Source: Clostridium sp. CAG:914 (GTDB lineage: Bacteria > Bacillota_I > Bacilli_A > RF39 > UBA660). From it: a DNA stretch of 64,000 bases. Positions within the stretch are counted from its first letter, which is position 1. The number at the start of each line of letters is the position of its first letter. Location of the stretch: NCBI GenBank assembly GCA_000437895.1, contig FR902162.1, forward strand, positions 26,024 to 90,023, read 5' to 3'. A program made the position numbers and the translations under genes. Shown in pieces: positions 1-10,400 of this stretch. The notes under the pieces are model-generated. The model was given only the letters and a program-made list of their open reading frames with translations, was not told the origin of the DNA and ran no database searches.

Positions 1-234
1 ATACAATATATTTTCTTTTTCTAAATTTGAAAATATATTATTAATAATACTAAAATCTACCATAAAGCCATTACCATTTTTTTGATCTATTTTATTTGCT
101 TGTGTAATTGCTTCTTTATTACTTTCAAGTGCTTTTTGAATTTGATTAATAATAGGTTTTATATTTTTACTCAAAATATCTTTATTTACAACTAAAGCAT
201 TTGAAATTATTGTATTAATATTATTATCTTGCAT
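1..234 (-). CDS. Partial protein, possibly an aldehyde-dehydrogenase/ProA-like N-terminus
   Basis: The reading frame begins at ATG 234 and runs off the left edge, giving 78 residues with no stop. The start overlaps the last 11 bases of the upstream 1502-aa gene, so the two are probably translationally coupled. The segment ALESNKEAITQANKID resembles the N-terminal helix of glutamate-5-semialdehyde and related aldehyde dehydrogenases (ALRANKE..LEANK.D), but the catalytic part lies outside the window. The family call is therefore a guess from one short stretch; the reading frame itself is well supported by the overlap and by codon use like its neighbours. Confidence 0.5.
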   Translation of the reverse strand, partial: MQDNNINTIISNALVVNKDILSKNIKPIINQIQKALESNKEAITQANKIDQKNGNGFMVDFSIINNIFSNLEKENILY

Positions 235-3200
235 GACCAACACCTCTTTCTATATCTATTTCTTCTGTTAAACCAGTAACCTTAGCATACATTTCTTTTT
301 GCTTTTCATCTAGAGCAGAAATATCTATTTCTTTATCTCCTGCAATTTGTTCTAAAGCTAATCTCATTTGCATTACAACTTGACTTTCAATATCAATCTG
401 TTGTTGCTCATTATCAACTTTAGTATTAAATAGTAAATCACCAACCCTTAATTTATCACCATTAACATCATAAATAATAGCAAAATTTGGATTCATTACT
501 ATTCTAGCAGTTTCTGGATTTAAACAATAATTTCTTGCTATTTCAGTAACAAGATGTTCTGAATCTGCATAATCACTAACAGAAGTATCTAAATTTGTTG
601 GATCTTCCTTAGTTACAATTTCTAACTTTTCTAAAGAAAGTAATGATTTTTCCGTAAAGTTAGCATCAGTATATTCAACATAAGTATCACTATGTACAGG
701 AAGTGTTTCACCATCATATTCTTTTCTATCTTCTCGTTCTTCTAAAATATATTGTGTTGTAGAATCACTTGTATAAAGTCCTCTAGATAATTCTACTGGT
801 TCTTCAAAAGGTAATGGTCTTGATAAAATTGTTTCATCAATTGGCAAAGTTTTTAATGATCCTTTTATATTACTATATCCAAGACCAGCTGTAATTTTTC
901 CTAATCTTAACCCCTCATATTGTTCTTGTGTAATTTTACTACTATCGAGTAATTCCTTATAAACTTTTTCATCTACTTCTATCAATTCATGAGCAGCCAT
1001 CTTATAAATTGCTAATATATCATCAGTAAATTGATTCCTTATACCTGAATCTTCTAGGCCTCTTGGTATTCCATTATCCCACATTTTTTGATCTGGAACT
1101 TCTATATTATCAAAACACAACACATCTTTGTTTCTCCATACCCAACTTTGGGCAACTATCTCTCCAGCATTATTTGTTATAATAAATACTCTTCCATTTT
1201 TATCAACCATACTATGTTCCATACAAACCTCTGCAGGTTCTCCCAATCTCTGACAACAATCGCTTTCAAAACCTATTGACATTGCCCTAGGATCATCAAG
1301 TCTCAAAATTTCATAATGATAAGTTCCAGATGGAAGATTCACACTTTTATCTGACGAAATACGTGGAATACTGCTAAACGTTCTCTGTTTGCCATAATTA
1401 TAAATTTGTTGAAGAATTTCAAAATCTTGCTGAGAATAATTTTGAAGTCCTGCTACTTGTGTTACTCTTTCGTTTCCAGTATTTACATTTTCATATTTAT
1501 TATTATTGATATAACTCATGGCTAAATCCAATGTTAAATTAACATTTGAATATATAGTTTTTATTTCTTCGAATCTACGTTGTATTGCAGAAATTTGTGA
1601 CAAATACTTACTATCGCCAATAATAATATCAAAATTTGATAAGAAAAACTCCCTAAAATCAGAATCATATCCTAATTTGAAACCACCTAGATAATGATGT
1701 GCTTTCTCTGGTGTTAAAATAGGCAATTCACTAAATTTTTCCAAAATACCTCTAATAGCCTGTGCAGACTTTTGGCAACTTTGTGGATTAATTGTCAAAG
1801 AATATGTTCCATCTTCATTCTTTCTATAAATTTGACTAAAGATTGGTCTAGAAAAATCAATATCTACTTTTTCTTTTTTTAATGTTTCTAATAATGTAGC
1901 AGTAGTTAAATAAATAAAATTATTAGCATATTCAATCATTTTATTATATGCTTCTTCTTTTTCTTCGGGTGTCATATTTGGTGCTTCAATTCTTCTATTA
2001 CCATTAATATCTTCAATAGATTTGTTATGATAGAAAACCCCTCTTTGACTAGATATATCTATTTGATCATCAATTTGTTCTATAATATAACTTTTATCTG
2101 CATCAATTTTCTTAGGTAAACTAGTTAATAAATCCAGTAATTTTTTAAAACCTCTTTGATCTTGATCAAAAGCACCAAATGAATAAGCAAGTTTTAACAT
2201 AGCATCTCTTGCTTCTGGAGTACTAGCAAAATTTTTAATTCTCATTAAATTACTCCATTTAGATCCAGATGCTAAGAATTTATCAGCCTCTTCAAGTCTA
2301 AAATTTTGCATTACTACAAAATCTGGAATAAACTTGCCACCAGTTTTATCATACCAACTTTTCATTAAATCTACTTGATGGGCTTTTAGCATTTCATCTA
2401 TGGTCTCGGCTCTATTAATTCCTAATTTAATGGCTTTTTCTTCACCAAATACCTCAAAAAATTTAATCATATTTTGTTTTAAATAACTATTTCTTAATAG
2501 TGAAGTAGTTATGGCTTTATCCTTTAAAAAAGGTAACCAATCTTTATGTTTTTGCAAAACTTCAAAAGACATAGGATAATAAGAAGCACGATTATAGAAA
2601 TACAGTTTTAAGTCATATGGTGCATCTTCACCTAAGAATAATTCTGGATGACTTTCTTTTAAGAAAGTAGGTGCATCTTCTGGCTGATAAGCAAGATTTC
2701 CTAATATACTTTCTCTAGCAATAATATCTTCCATTAATTTTGAAACTTCTTCAAAAGATAATCCATCTAAATGTTGCATACTAAGATCCACATATTTACC
2801 ATTTCTAATAGTTATCTTTTTACTAAGATGAGTTGCCATACCATCCATATATCTACCATACTTAGAACACAATTCTAAAAATTTTTCATTACCAAAAACT
2901 TGAAGTATTTCTAAATCACTATATGTTTTATAACCACTTGTATAAGCACCATCTTTATTGCCAAAAGCAATTTGTAAATTTTTATCTTTAAGAATAGTTG
3001 TTAATTCTGGGTATTTTTTTATATCATCAAAAGTAAGTGTTCTACTATAAAATGCTTCAGTTAATCTTTGTCTTTCTTCTTGTGAAATATTAGTCAAACT
3101 CTCAAAACTAACAAAAATTTCTGGATGCTCTAAAACCAACTCTGGAACACTAGATAAGTAAGCATAATTCATTTTTCCTTTTATAATTTTATTATATATA

Positions 3201-4732
3201 GAATCTCTTAATGATTTTTCTATGGCTTGTTCGTTTTCTATTTCATCATGGAAACTTGTTATTGTAATATCAGAAAGAGCAACACCATATTTAGAAATTA
3301 ATTCTAATAATTTCTCATTACCATATCTTGAAACATATTCATCTATAAAATTTACAAAATTTGGCATCATGTGTCCTTGTTCATCTACTAGACCAGGTAC
3401 ACTTAATTTTATATTTGCTCTTAAAGTATTAGATAAATTTTTATTAACTAAATAAGGTATATATTCCTTATGTTTATATAAAAACTCTGGTTCAAGTCTA
3501 TTTCTATAAAATGCATCTTTTAATTCATCTGGTGCATCTAAATCCATAAATATTTCTGGATGATTATTTCTAAGCTCACCTTGCATCCAATCATAATTAG
3601 GACGATAAGAAAACGCATATAAAAAATTTGCAAACTGAGTTAAAAATTCTTCATAGGATAGAGTTCCATTTTTAAAGTCAATTTCTGTGCTATGCATATG
3701 AAAATAAGAACTAAATGCACTAAACATTTCTAAATCTTCTGACCACTCATATCCTTTATGAGTAAAGAAACCAGTTTCTTGTTCAAATCTTCTAATATTA
3801 TCTATATTTAAAGCATCTAAAGTTATCCTTTGATCATTATCAAGAACAAATACTGAATCAGTGTATTGTAGCAAGTCATTTGGAGTACTTAATTTCTCAA
3901 CAAATTGAAAATTCATAGATGATAACCATTCTGGAACATTGTAGGTTGTTTGCCCATCACTTACAACCTTAAACTCATCTGGCATACCATACTTTAAAAA
4001 ATAGTTTTTTACTGCCTTAGTAAATGCAGTATCTAAATCTTTTCCTTCTTCTAAAAATTGAACAAACAGGTAAAATTCTTTTTCTTGTTGTATATGTGAA
4101 AATACATCTGGGTGTTTTTGAAGTAATTCTTGAAATTTACCAAGATCATAATTATCTATAATGGATTCAGAAATATATCTACTATCATAATCTAAATGGG
4201 CTCTAAAGTCTTTTTGTTTTATTTCTTCTAATTGTTCAGAAGATAAACTTGCTAAATCACTAATAGTAAGTGAACTACTATAATATTTTTCTTTGAACTC
4301 GCTACTGAAAGTATCACTTAGAAATAATTGAAAATTCATCTGGATAGTTTGCTCATCAAATTCATTAGGATTTAACCATCTTTGGATTTTGTCTAAATTT
4401 CTAACATTACATCCTTTAAAATTACCATTACCATAATATTCAACTATATCAAAATCTATATTTGCTCTAGTTTTAGAAAAATCAACTGCATGAGTTTCAT
4501 CGGACATTATTTGAAAATCTTGCCATGCTTCAAAAGGAATATCACTTAAATCATAATTTAGCAAACGATTTTGAATTGATAAATATGGTTCGGTAAATCT
4601 TTCCTCAAATAATTCATAATCAAAATTTTCATCGTTTTTATGAGCATCATAAAAATCGTCACTTTGCTTAATTAATTGTGATAATTGACTTTTTATTTGT
4701 TGAAATTGTTCTAAAGACATTTTTTCAATCAT
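224..4732 (-). CDS. Large unrecognised repeat protein (1502 aa) with a PcfJ/GNAT-like C-terminal segment
   Basis: I do not recognise a named family. The protein is largely helical and acidic with no signal peptide or membrane helix. A loose repeat of the form HPE(I/L)F...AFY.R....L.KH...P.LKDK recurs near residues 390, 533 and 694, each followed by a VFGxEKxLEL-type segment. Near residues 1140-1200 a compact domain reads LDDPRAM...ESDCCQRLGEP..VC, then GRVFIITN...AQSWVWRN...FDNIEV. This pattern resembles the C-terminal domain of PcfJ-like or acetyltransferase-like proteins, which is an inference from motif shape. The start ATG 4732 follows a GGTG Shine-Dalgarno. It lies 859 bp beyond a truncated ftsW, so it may belong to a second acquired segment. 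Function unknown. Confidence 0.8.
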   Translation of the reverse strand: MIEKMSLEQFQQIKSQLSQLIKQSDDFYDAHKNDENFDYELFEERFTEPYLSIQNRLLNYDLSDIPFEAWQDFQIMSDETHAVDFSKTRANIDFDIVEYYGNGNFKGCNVRNLDKIQRWLNPNEFDEQTIQMNFQLFLSDTFSSEFKEKYYSSSLTISDLASLSSEQLEEIKQKDFRAHLDYDSRYISESIIDNYDLGKFQELLQKHPDVFSHIQQEKEFYLFVQFLEEGKDLDTAFTKAVKNYFLKYGMPDEFKVVSDGQTTYNVPEWLSSMNFQFVEKLSTPNDLLQYTDSVFVLDNDQRITLDALNIDNIRRFEQETGFFTHKGYEWSEDLEMFSAFSSYFHMHSTEIDFKNGTLSYEEFLTQFANFLYAFSYRPNYDWMQGELRNNHPEIFMDLDAPDELKDAFYRNRLEPEFLYKHKEYIPYLVNKNLSNTLRANIKLSVPGLVDEQGHMMPNFVNFIDEYVSRYGNEKLLELISKYGVALSDITITSFHDEIENEQAIEKSLRDSIYNKIIKGKMNYAYLSSVPELVLEHPEIFVSFESLTNISQEERQRLTEAFYSRTLTFDDIKKYPELTTILKDKNLQIAFGNKDGAYTSGYKTYSDLEILQVFGNEKFLELCSKYGRYMDGMATHLSKKITIRNGKYVDLSMQHLDGLSFEEVSKLMEDIIARESILGNLAYQPEDAPTFLKESHPELFLGEDAPYDLKLYFYNRASYYPMSFEVLQKHKDWLPFLKDKAITTSLLRNSYLKQNMIKFFEVFGEEKAIKLGINRAETIDEMLKAHQVDLMKSWYDKTGGKFIPDFVVMQNFRLEEADKFLASGSKWSNLMRIKNFASTPEARDAMLKLAYSFGAFDQDQRGFKKLLDLLTSLPKKIDADKSYIIEQIDDQIDISSQRGVFYHNKSIEDINGNRRIEAPNMTPEEKEEAYNKMIEYANNFIYLTTATLLETLKKEKVDIDFSRPIFSQIYRKNEDGTYSLTINPQSCQKSAQAIRGILEKFSELPILTPEKAHHYLGGFKLGYDSDFREFFLSNFDIIIGDSKYLSQISAIQRRFEEIKTIYSNVNLTLDLAMSYINNNKYENVNTGNERVTQVAGLQNYSQQDFEILQQIYNYGKQRTFSSIPRISSDKSVNLPSGTYHYEILRLDDPRAMSIGFESDCCQRLGEPAEVCMEHSMVDKNGRVFIITNNAGEIVAQSWVWRNKDVLCFDNIEVPDQKMWDNGIPRGLEDSGIRNQFTDDILAIYKMAAHELIEVDEKVYKELLDSSKITQEQYEGLRLGKITAGLGYSNIKGSLKTLPIDETILSRPLPFEEPVELSRGLYTSDSTTQYILEEREDRKEYDGETLPVHSDTYVEYTDANFTEKSLLSLEKLEIVTKEDPTNLDTSVSDYADSEHLVTEIARNYCLNPETARIVMNPNFAIIYDVNGDKLRVGDLLFNTKVDNEQQQIDIESQVVMQMRLALEQIAGDKEIDISALDEKQKEMYAKVTGLTEEIDIERGVGHAR

Positions 4733-4929
4733 ATATAATACACCATCCTTAATTTGCTTTGCTTATTGTTATAATAAAAGCCAAACTACTATCATAAATA
4801 ATTATATCATATATTTAAAAAAACGACTATGCTTTTTTATACAATTGTTGAAGAAACGCTAATTTTAATTTGAATTTCCGCTTTTAATAAAAAAACTGAA
4901 ATAAGTTTTATTATAGTAAAATGAAATGT

Positions 4930-4976
4930 AAAAGCAAGGGCGAATGAAATGAGTTTATTAAATCCTTGCTTTTTAA
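4930..4976 (+). terminator. Long-loop intrinsic terminator candidate
   Basis: AAAAGCAAGG (4930-4939) pairs with CCTTGCTTTT (4964-4973), with a 24-nt loop and a T run. No rightward gene ends here, so it either closes a short non-coding transcript or is part of the repeat region. Confidence 0.45.
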
Positions 4977-5158
4977 ATTTCGTTGATTATAATAGTTAAT
5001 ACAAATAAAGTTCATCTTTATTTGTTATCAATAAATTAATTATTTTACAAGCAGCACTTTTTCTAATGATATGGAAATAACTGCAATAAGTCTTAAAAAC
5101 GGAAATAACCTCCGTATTTTTGTTATGCAATAATTTAGTTTCCTTTTCGTAAAATTAT

Positions 5159-5200
5159 AGACTTATTTCCGTTTTTTATATATTTTTCGGAAATAAGTCT
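5159..5200. repeat. 13-bp perfect inverted repeat
   Basis: AGACTTATTTCCG (5159-5171) and CGGAAATAAGTCT (5188-5200) are perfect reverse complements separated by 16 bp. Related words occur at about 4893 (ACTGAAATAAGTTTT), 5069-5114 (GGAAATAA, ATAAGTCTTA, CGGAAATAACC) and 5226 (CGGAATTTAGTCTA), so the palindrome is the best copy of a local repeat family. Confidence 0.7.
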
Positions 5201-5591
5201 TATATTTCAATTATTCTTTCAAAAAACGGAATTTAGTCTAAAAATTCACGCAATTGTTGAAGAAATTTGCATTGTTAAAAAAAAGATACAGACAACAATA
5301 CCTTTTACTTTAAGTGTTTACTAAAATTCTTTTACTTTAAATTCTATTCCAACTATTTTAGAATTTATAACTTTTTCCTTCGAAAATATGTGAGATATTT
5401 AGTATTGCTCAAATAAACTTTTTTACAGTAATGGTAAAATTACCCTTTATTTTCATATGCAAAATTTTGTGTTTTTTTGTAATTTGTTCTTATTTTTATC
5501 ATTTTTAGTAATTTGATTATTTTATTAAATTCTTTAAACCCTTTAGAACAAAGGTTTATTTTCTTTTCCATTATCAGTTACCTAGTAGGAC

Positions 5592-6578
5592 TTACCCTGT
5601 TACAGGTATTAAACCAACAACAACCATCAAGTTTAAAATAGTTTGAAAAGCTAAATTAAATATAATACCAAAAGACAAATATTTACAAAATTCATCTTCA
5701 CAATTAATAGATATTTTAATACCTCTATATATAATAGTTAAAAATAAAGTAGATACAAGGATTACTCCCATAAATCCTAATTCTTCACTAATAATAGCAA
5801 ATATAAAATCAGTCTGTGGTTCAGGAAGATAAAAATGTTTTTGAATAGAATTACCAAGTCCCATCCCCAATAATCCACCAGGTCCAATAGCATACATGGA
5901 TTGAATTATTTGAAAACCACTTCCCAAAGGATCTGTCCAAGGATTTAAAAATGATACTATTCTTTCTAATCTATATGGTGCAATCATAATAAGAACAATA
6001 ACACCAACAACACCAATTAGTCCAATTTTTAAGAAAAATCCCATATTAACACCAGAAACAAACAACATAGCAATAATTGTCATAATAATTATTACTCCAG
6101 TACCAAAATCAGGTTCTAACATAATTAAACCAAATACTAAAAATAATACTATTAAAATAGGTAATACAGTTGTTTTAATATCTTTAATTTTATTATTAGT
6201 TAAATATTTAGCTGTAAATATAATTAATGCTAATTTCATAAATTCACTAGGTTGAATACCAAAGGAACCAATACCAAACCAACTTCTAGATCCATTTCTA
6301 ACTGTTCCAATTCCAGGAATCAATACAAGTATTAACAAAATAAAACAAAAAATAAATATAATATTAGCTTTTTCTTTTAATAATTTAATGTCTATCTTTA
6401 AAACAAAAAACATAAGTATAAATCCCATAATTAAAAATATAGTTTGATGAGTAGCATATTTATAGGGATTATCATATTTATAACTTGCCCACACATAAGA
6501 AGAAGAATATATCATAATTATTCCCAATATAGAAATAAATATTATAGATAATAATAAAATTTTATCAAATTTTTTCAT
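5592..6578 (-). CDS. ftsW: FtsW/SpoVE-type SEDS peptidoglycan polymerase, C-terminally truncated
   Basis: SEDS-family lipid II polymerase that works with a class B PBP at the division septum; pbpB and mraY lie on the same strand upstream, as in a dcw cluster. The ATG at 6578 is preferred because AGTGAT ahead of it is its Shine-Dalgarno; the in-frame GTG at 6587 is part of that site. Family signatures visible are the N-terminal helices, RSWFGIGSFGIQPSEFMKLA, PDFGTG and GLGNSIQK...PQTDFIFAIISEELGF. The protein ends abruptly at GLIPVTG followed by TAA, exactly where homologues continue with a conserved (I/V)xLPFxSYGGSS loop and last helix. About 40 residues are missing, and no other frame downstream restores them. 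It is probably disrupted; see findings. Confidence 0.85.
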   Translation of the reverse strand: MKKFDKILLLSIIFISILGIIMIYSSSYVWASYKYDNPYKYATHQTIFLIMGFILMFFVLKIDIKLLKEKANIIFIFCFILLILVLIPGIGTVRNGSRSWFGIGSFGIQPSEFMKLALIIFTAKYLTNNKIKDIKTTVLPILIVLFLVFGLIMLEPDFGTGVIIIMTIIAMLFVSGVNMGFFLKIGLIGVVGVIVLIMIAPYRLERIVSFLNPWTDPLGSGFQIIQSMYAIGPGGLLGMGLGNSIQKHFYLPEPQTDFIFAIISEELGFMGVILVSTLFLTIIYRGIKISINCEDEFCKYLSFGIIFNLAFQTILNLMVVVGLIPVTG

Positions 6579-6660
6579 ACATATCACTTATTTAAGTATA
6601 TGATATCAAAAAAAATATATATAAACAATTAGATTACAAAATAATTAAAAATGTCACACA

Positions 6661-6702
6661 ACGTTATGTCTTTGCCAAATAACGTTATGTCTTTGCCAAA
6701 TA
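6661..6702. repeat. Two tandem copies of a 21-bp unit
   Basis: The unit ACGTTATGTCTTTGCCAAATA occurs twice in perfect tandem (6661-6681 and 6682-6702), followed by a diverged start of a third (ATGTTGAT). Confidence 0.9.
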
Positions 6703-6722
6703 ATGTTGATTTTTGTATTTCA

Positions 6723-6746
6723 CAGAGATATAATCAGAGATATAAT
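6723..6746. repeat. Two tandem copies of CAGAGATATAAT
   Basis: Perfect tandem 12-bp repeat, each copy ending in TATAAT, upstream of the surface-protein gene at 6893. Confidence 0.85.
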
Positions 6747-6892
6747 TTAATTAAGATAGGCTATATAATTACTGCTTATATTGTTTAGTATGCAATACTT
6801 TTGCATAAACTAAAGTTATTACATTATCTTATATGGGAGTATTGATAATGTCTAAATGTCTACTTCTAATTTTAAAAACGAGGAGGTGAATT

Positions 6893-7369
6893 ATGAAGAA
6901 GAAAAAGTCATTTACTGGATTGTTAATTATTCTTGCTGTATTATTCCTTGGTGTTGGTTATGCTGCTATAACCAGTCGTACATTAACAATTAATGGTAAT
7001 GTTACAGTTAATCCTAATGAAAATGACTTTGATGTTGTATTTAAAGGAGCACCTACAATTACTGATGGAACAGATCCTGCTACGACAGCAACAAACACAT
7101 ATGACTCCACCAATAGAACTGCAACATTAACTGTTGATGGATTAGAAAAAGCAGGAGATAAAGTGGTTGTAACTTATACAATTGAAAATAAAAGCAATAG
7201 TTTAAAAGCAACATTAAGTAATTTAACAGTAACTAATGATTCAGCAAAGGGTTATTTTACTGTGGAAACAACAGAATTAAATGATACAGTTCTTGGCGTA
7301 TATAGTGCTGCTGAAACTACTGAACGATTGTTTAAATCTTCAAATAGGATAATCATAGATTCAAGCTAA
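6893..7369 (+). pseudogene. TasA-like exported surface protein, 5' part of a gene split by the integrative element
   Basis: The N-terminus MKKKKSFTGLLIILAVLFLG followed by VGYAAI is a TasA/camelysin-type signal segment, and the body is the beta-rich, Thr-rich sheet sequence typical of this exported family. A strong Shine-Dalgarno (GAGGAGGTGAATTATG) precedes the start. The native sequence ends at the attachment core 7312-7321, codons for ...AAETT. The remaining frame to the stop at 7369 (ERLFKSSNRIIIDSS) is encoded by element DNA. The matching 3' part lies at 18025-18130 in the same frame; rejoining gives 174 codons. The rejoined tail (YYIRPTINL) is more typical of longer surface proteins such as the 508-aa one at 37636, so the parent gene may already have been unusual. 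Confidence 0.8.
7312..7341. other. attL: core plus element arm
   Basis: The core TGAAACTACT (7312-7321) is followed by GAACG and the arm ATTGTTTAAATCTTC (7327-7341). The arm is a perfect reverse complement of the arm at the right end. The core falls in frame inside the TasA-like host gene. Confidence 0.85.
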
Positions 7370-7388
7370 ATAATTCCTTATAAAGTAA

Positions 7389-7412
7389 AAAAATAACCAT
7401 ATTAGGTTATTT
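7389..7412. terminator. Terminator between the split gene and the cargo operon
   Basis: AAATAACC and GGTTATTT pair around ATATTA, followed by T residues on the plus strand and preceded by A residues that serve the minus strand. It can act for both the rightward split gene and the leftward cargo operon that ends at 7413. Confidence 0.65.
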
Positions 7413-10400
7413 TTAATTTTGTTCTTCTTGATTGTTCTTTTCGTTATTTATAGTTAAATCTTTATATGTATTTAATTCTTTAATAAATGTATCTTTTCCA
7501 TAAAAGCATAAATAGTGTATTAAAAGCTGATTAAATTCTTCTATACCGCTAAATGTAATACCTAATTTTTCAGAATAAGCATAAAAATGTTTTTTGTTAT
7601 CTGAATATGATTCGTTTATAACTAAATCATCACAAATTACTTTTAAATCTTCAATAAATTTTTGAAAATAACAAGTGATTTTTATTTCATTATTATTGTA
7701 TTTGATATAGATTTTATGATCTTCAAGTTTTCTTTTTAGAACATAAGGATTATCTAATCCTATTGGTCTACACATTACAAAATTTTTTCTTGTATTGGCT
7801 AAATATGGAGCACTCTCACTTGTATAATCTTTATTATCCCCAATATTCAACATAATTGGCCCAATTTGCTTGTATGGGACAAATTCGTAAAAATAAATTT
7901 CTGGTGTATTATCATCAGTAGTTTTATTAGTATTTATAGTGCTTATATTATCTACAACATCAACTTGCTGTGATTTTGGTTTTACATAAATTTCATTTTC
8001 TTTCATTTTGATAAATGTATAATGAAATGCTAAACCTCCAAATTTATCATAAGTTGATTGTATATTAATTTTAATTTCTTTGCATATTTCATTAACTTTA
8101 TTATATATAATTCCTTGTGTTAAAGGATCTACAAAATTTATTTCTGGTTTATAATTTATTATTTGAGAAATTGTTGTTTCAACATCATTTGGTAGATTAA
8201 TAATTGCTTCTGTAATTTCTAATAAATATTTTCTCAAATTATTTGCGGTATTATCATCAAATTCTTGTAATTTTTCATCTATAATATCAGTAAGTTCTTT
8301 ATTATTTTTATTATCTTTTTTAATTCTAGGAATATTCCAAGGTAGCCCTAGATCAGCATCACGCATTTTTTCCACTATAACTATATTATTATTTTTACAA
8401 TAATCTATTATTAAATTAGAAATCGAAAATTTTTCTTTGTCAGTAATATCATAATTTATCATAAATTGTTGAAAATTAAATTCTGAATTATCAGGTAATT
8501 TTTTTATTTCATTACTAATTTCTATGGCAATTTCATTATTGATTTTTTCTATTTTTTCATCTATTTTTTCTATCAATTCATTAACATTATGCTTTTCATC
8601 TTTATTATAGTTATCCATATCTAATGGTGCAGGCACTTCGTAATTAGGATTAATTTCTTTTAATTTATTATCTATTTTATCAATTAAATTATTATTTGAG
8701 AAATTAGGTACTTCAATAGTTCGTTCTCTATCTCTTTCGTGGCCGTTTTCATCAAGATATGTTTCTCTAATAATAGCAGTTGATTTTTCAAAATTAAGTT
8801 TTTTAATTTCTTGTTTTGGCACTGAAATTAAACACCAAGATAAAAATTCATTATTTAGTGAATATTCTACTTGTTCTGCTTCAGAGACTATATTTTTATA
8901 TATATTTAAAAATTCTTCAATTTTATCTGTTCTTGATATATATTCCTTTTTACTATTATACATTAAAATTAAATCATCTAATAAGTTGAAGTATTTGTTA
9001 TATAAGTTATCATATTCTTCTTTGCTGTTGATTAATATTTCTTTTTTAGGTATAAAGTTTAATAAATTTAATTTTGGATCATTTGAAAGAAGATGTTCCG
9101 GTTGTAATTCATATTCTATATTTCCTGTAATTGTATCAATAAGAACATATCCACAATTATATATTTTCGCATTTTCTTCTACTGCTGATAATAATATTAG
9201 TGATTTTAACTTATTATGTGATACAGGTAAAGGTAATGATAAAGATTTATTATTTCCATATTCATTTTCTAAAAAAATATTAAAATCTGATTTAGCTTTT
9301 TCAAATAGTTTTTCAGTTGAATATTGATTGTTAGATTTATTTAAATGAGCTTCCAATCTATTAACCATATTTAATATAATTGATTTTTCTTCATTTCCAA
9401 TATAAGTTGAATATTTATAATCTTTATTAAAATGATCGTTGTAAATCGTATTTTTATCTGATTCTATAACTTCATATATATCCATAAGACAATCGTTAGC
9501 TTGATTTCGTTCTAAATAATATATAAATTCATTAATACAATGTTGTGCTCTTACGCATGGGGTATAAGGTATTTCTATACCGTAATTAGACATTAATTCA
9601 TTTTTTATTGTTTTTAATTCATCAAGAATAAAATCTTTTTCTGTTAAATAATTGTTTCTTTTTTCTTTATAATTATATAAATATCCTAATTTATTTAATA
9701 AATTTTCTCTATTTATATAAGAAGCTTTTCCTAAAATTTCTTCTTCTAATAAGATACCCTCATTATAAAATCTTTCAATTTCTTTTTTATCATATATTGC
9801 ATTTTTATAACATTCCATTCTAGAAATAGCTACTCTTAATTCTTTCTTTAATGCTTTAAATTCTGGCGTTGACATAGTCCAGTTTTCTACTAAATATGCT
9901 ACAATTCTTTTGTTAATTTCGTCTATAACTTTTTGTTGTTCTTTTATTTTTTCTTTATCTAGATTTTGTTTTATATATTCTTTTTCTTTTTTTATATCTT
10001 CCTTAACTAATTTATCTACATCTTTTTTTAATTGTTTATCAGTAGCTTCCTTAATTTTATCTTGTAGTTTAGTTATTTGTTCTTGATCGTTATTTCTATA
10101 AGCTTCTGCTAATTCTTTTGTTAATTTTTCTATTTTTTTGTTTAAAAATTCAAAACTATTTTCATCTTCTACAATACTATCTTTTCTTTCAGGACAAGTT
10201 TTTTTATTTCCTAAAATGTCAGAAGCTATTTCACCATATATTTTACAATTTATATCTCCTAGATAATTTTTACAATCAGCACATTGTGATTTTGACACTT
10301 TAACGCCGTTCCATTCTGATTGATGTCTTCTCATACCAATTTCATCTATTACTTCATTTAAATATTCCTTATATAATCCATATCTTGTTTGTGGAGATGG

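Larger units (their letters stand above)
4733..5591. other. 859-bp gene-free region with repeats and hairpins
   Basis: No convincing gene lies between the 1502-aa gene and the broken ftsW end. The stretch holds a 15-bp direct repeat (CAATTGTTGAAGAAA at 4842-4856 and 5251-5265), a terminator-like hairpin at 4930-4976, a 13-bp inverted repeat at 5159-5200, several degenerate copies of a GGAAATAAGTCTTA-like word between 4880 and 5245, and a 12-bp direct repeat CTTTTACTTTAA (5302-5313 and 5329-5340). The mixture looks like the non-coding end of a mobile element or an intergenic repeat rather than decayed coding DNA. Confidence 0.5.
6579..6892. other. Intergenic region between divergent ftsW and surface gene, with tandem repeats
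   Basis: This 314-bp stretch carries two tandem repeat blocks (6661-6702 and 6723-6746) and then about 125 bp of leader before the split surface gene. The 12-bp repeat contains TATAAT twice, so it may provide promoter -10 elements for the rightward gene. No small gene seen. Confidence 0.5.

Noticed and set aside
5500..5591. A frameshift rather than truncation at the ftsW end.
   Set aside because: I read the downstream bases in all three frames and found no sequence resembling the conserved LPFxSYGGSS loop.
6661..6702. CRISPR-like repeat.
   Set aside because: Only two units in direct tandem without spacers, and no cas genes nearby.
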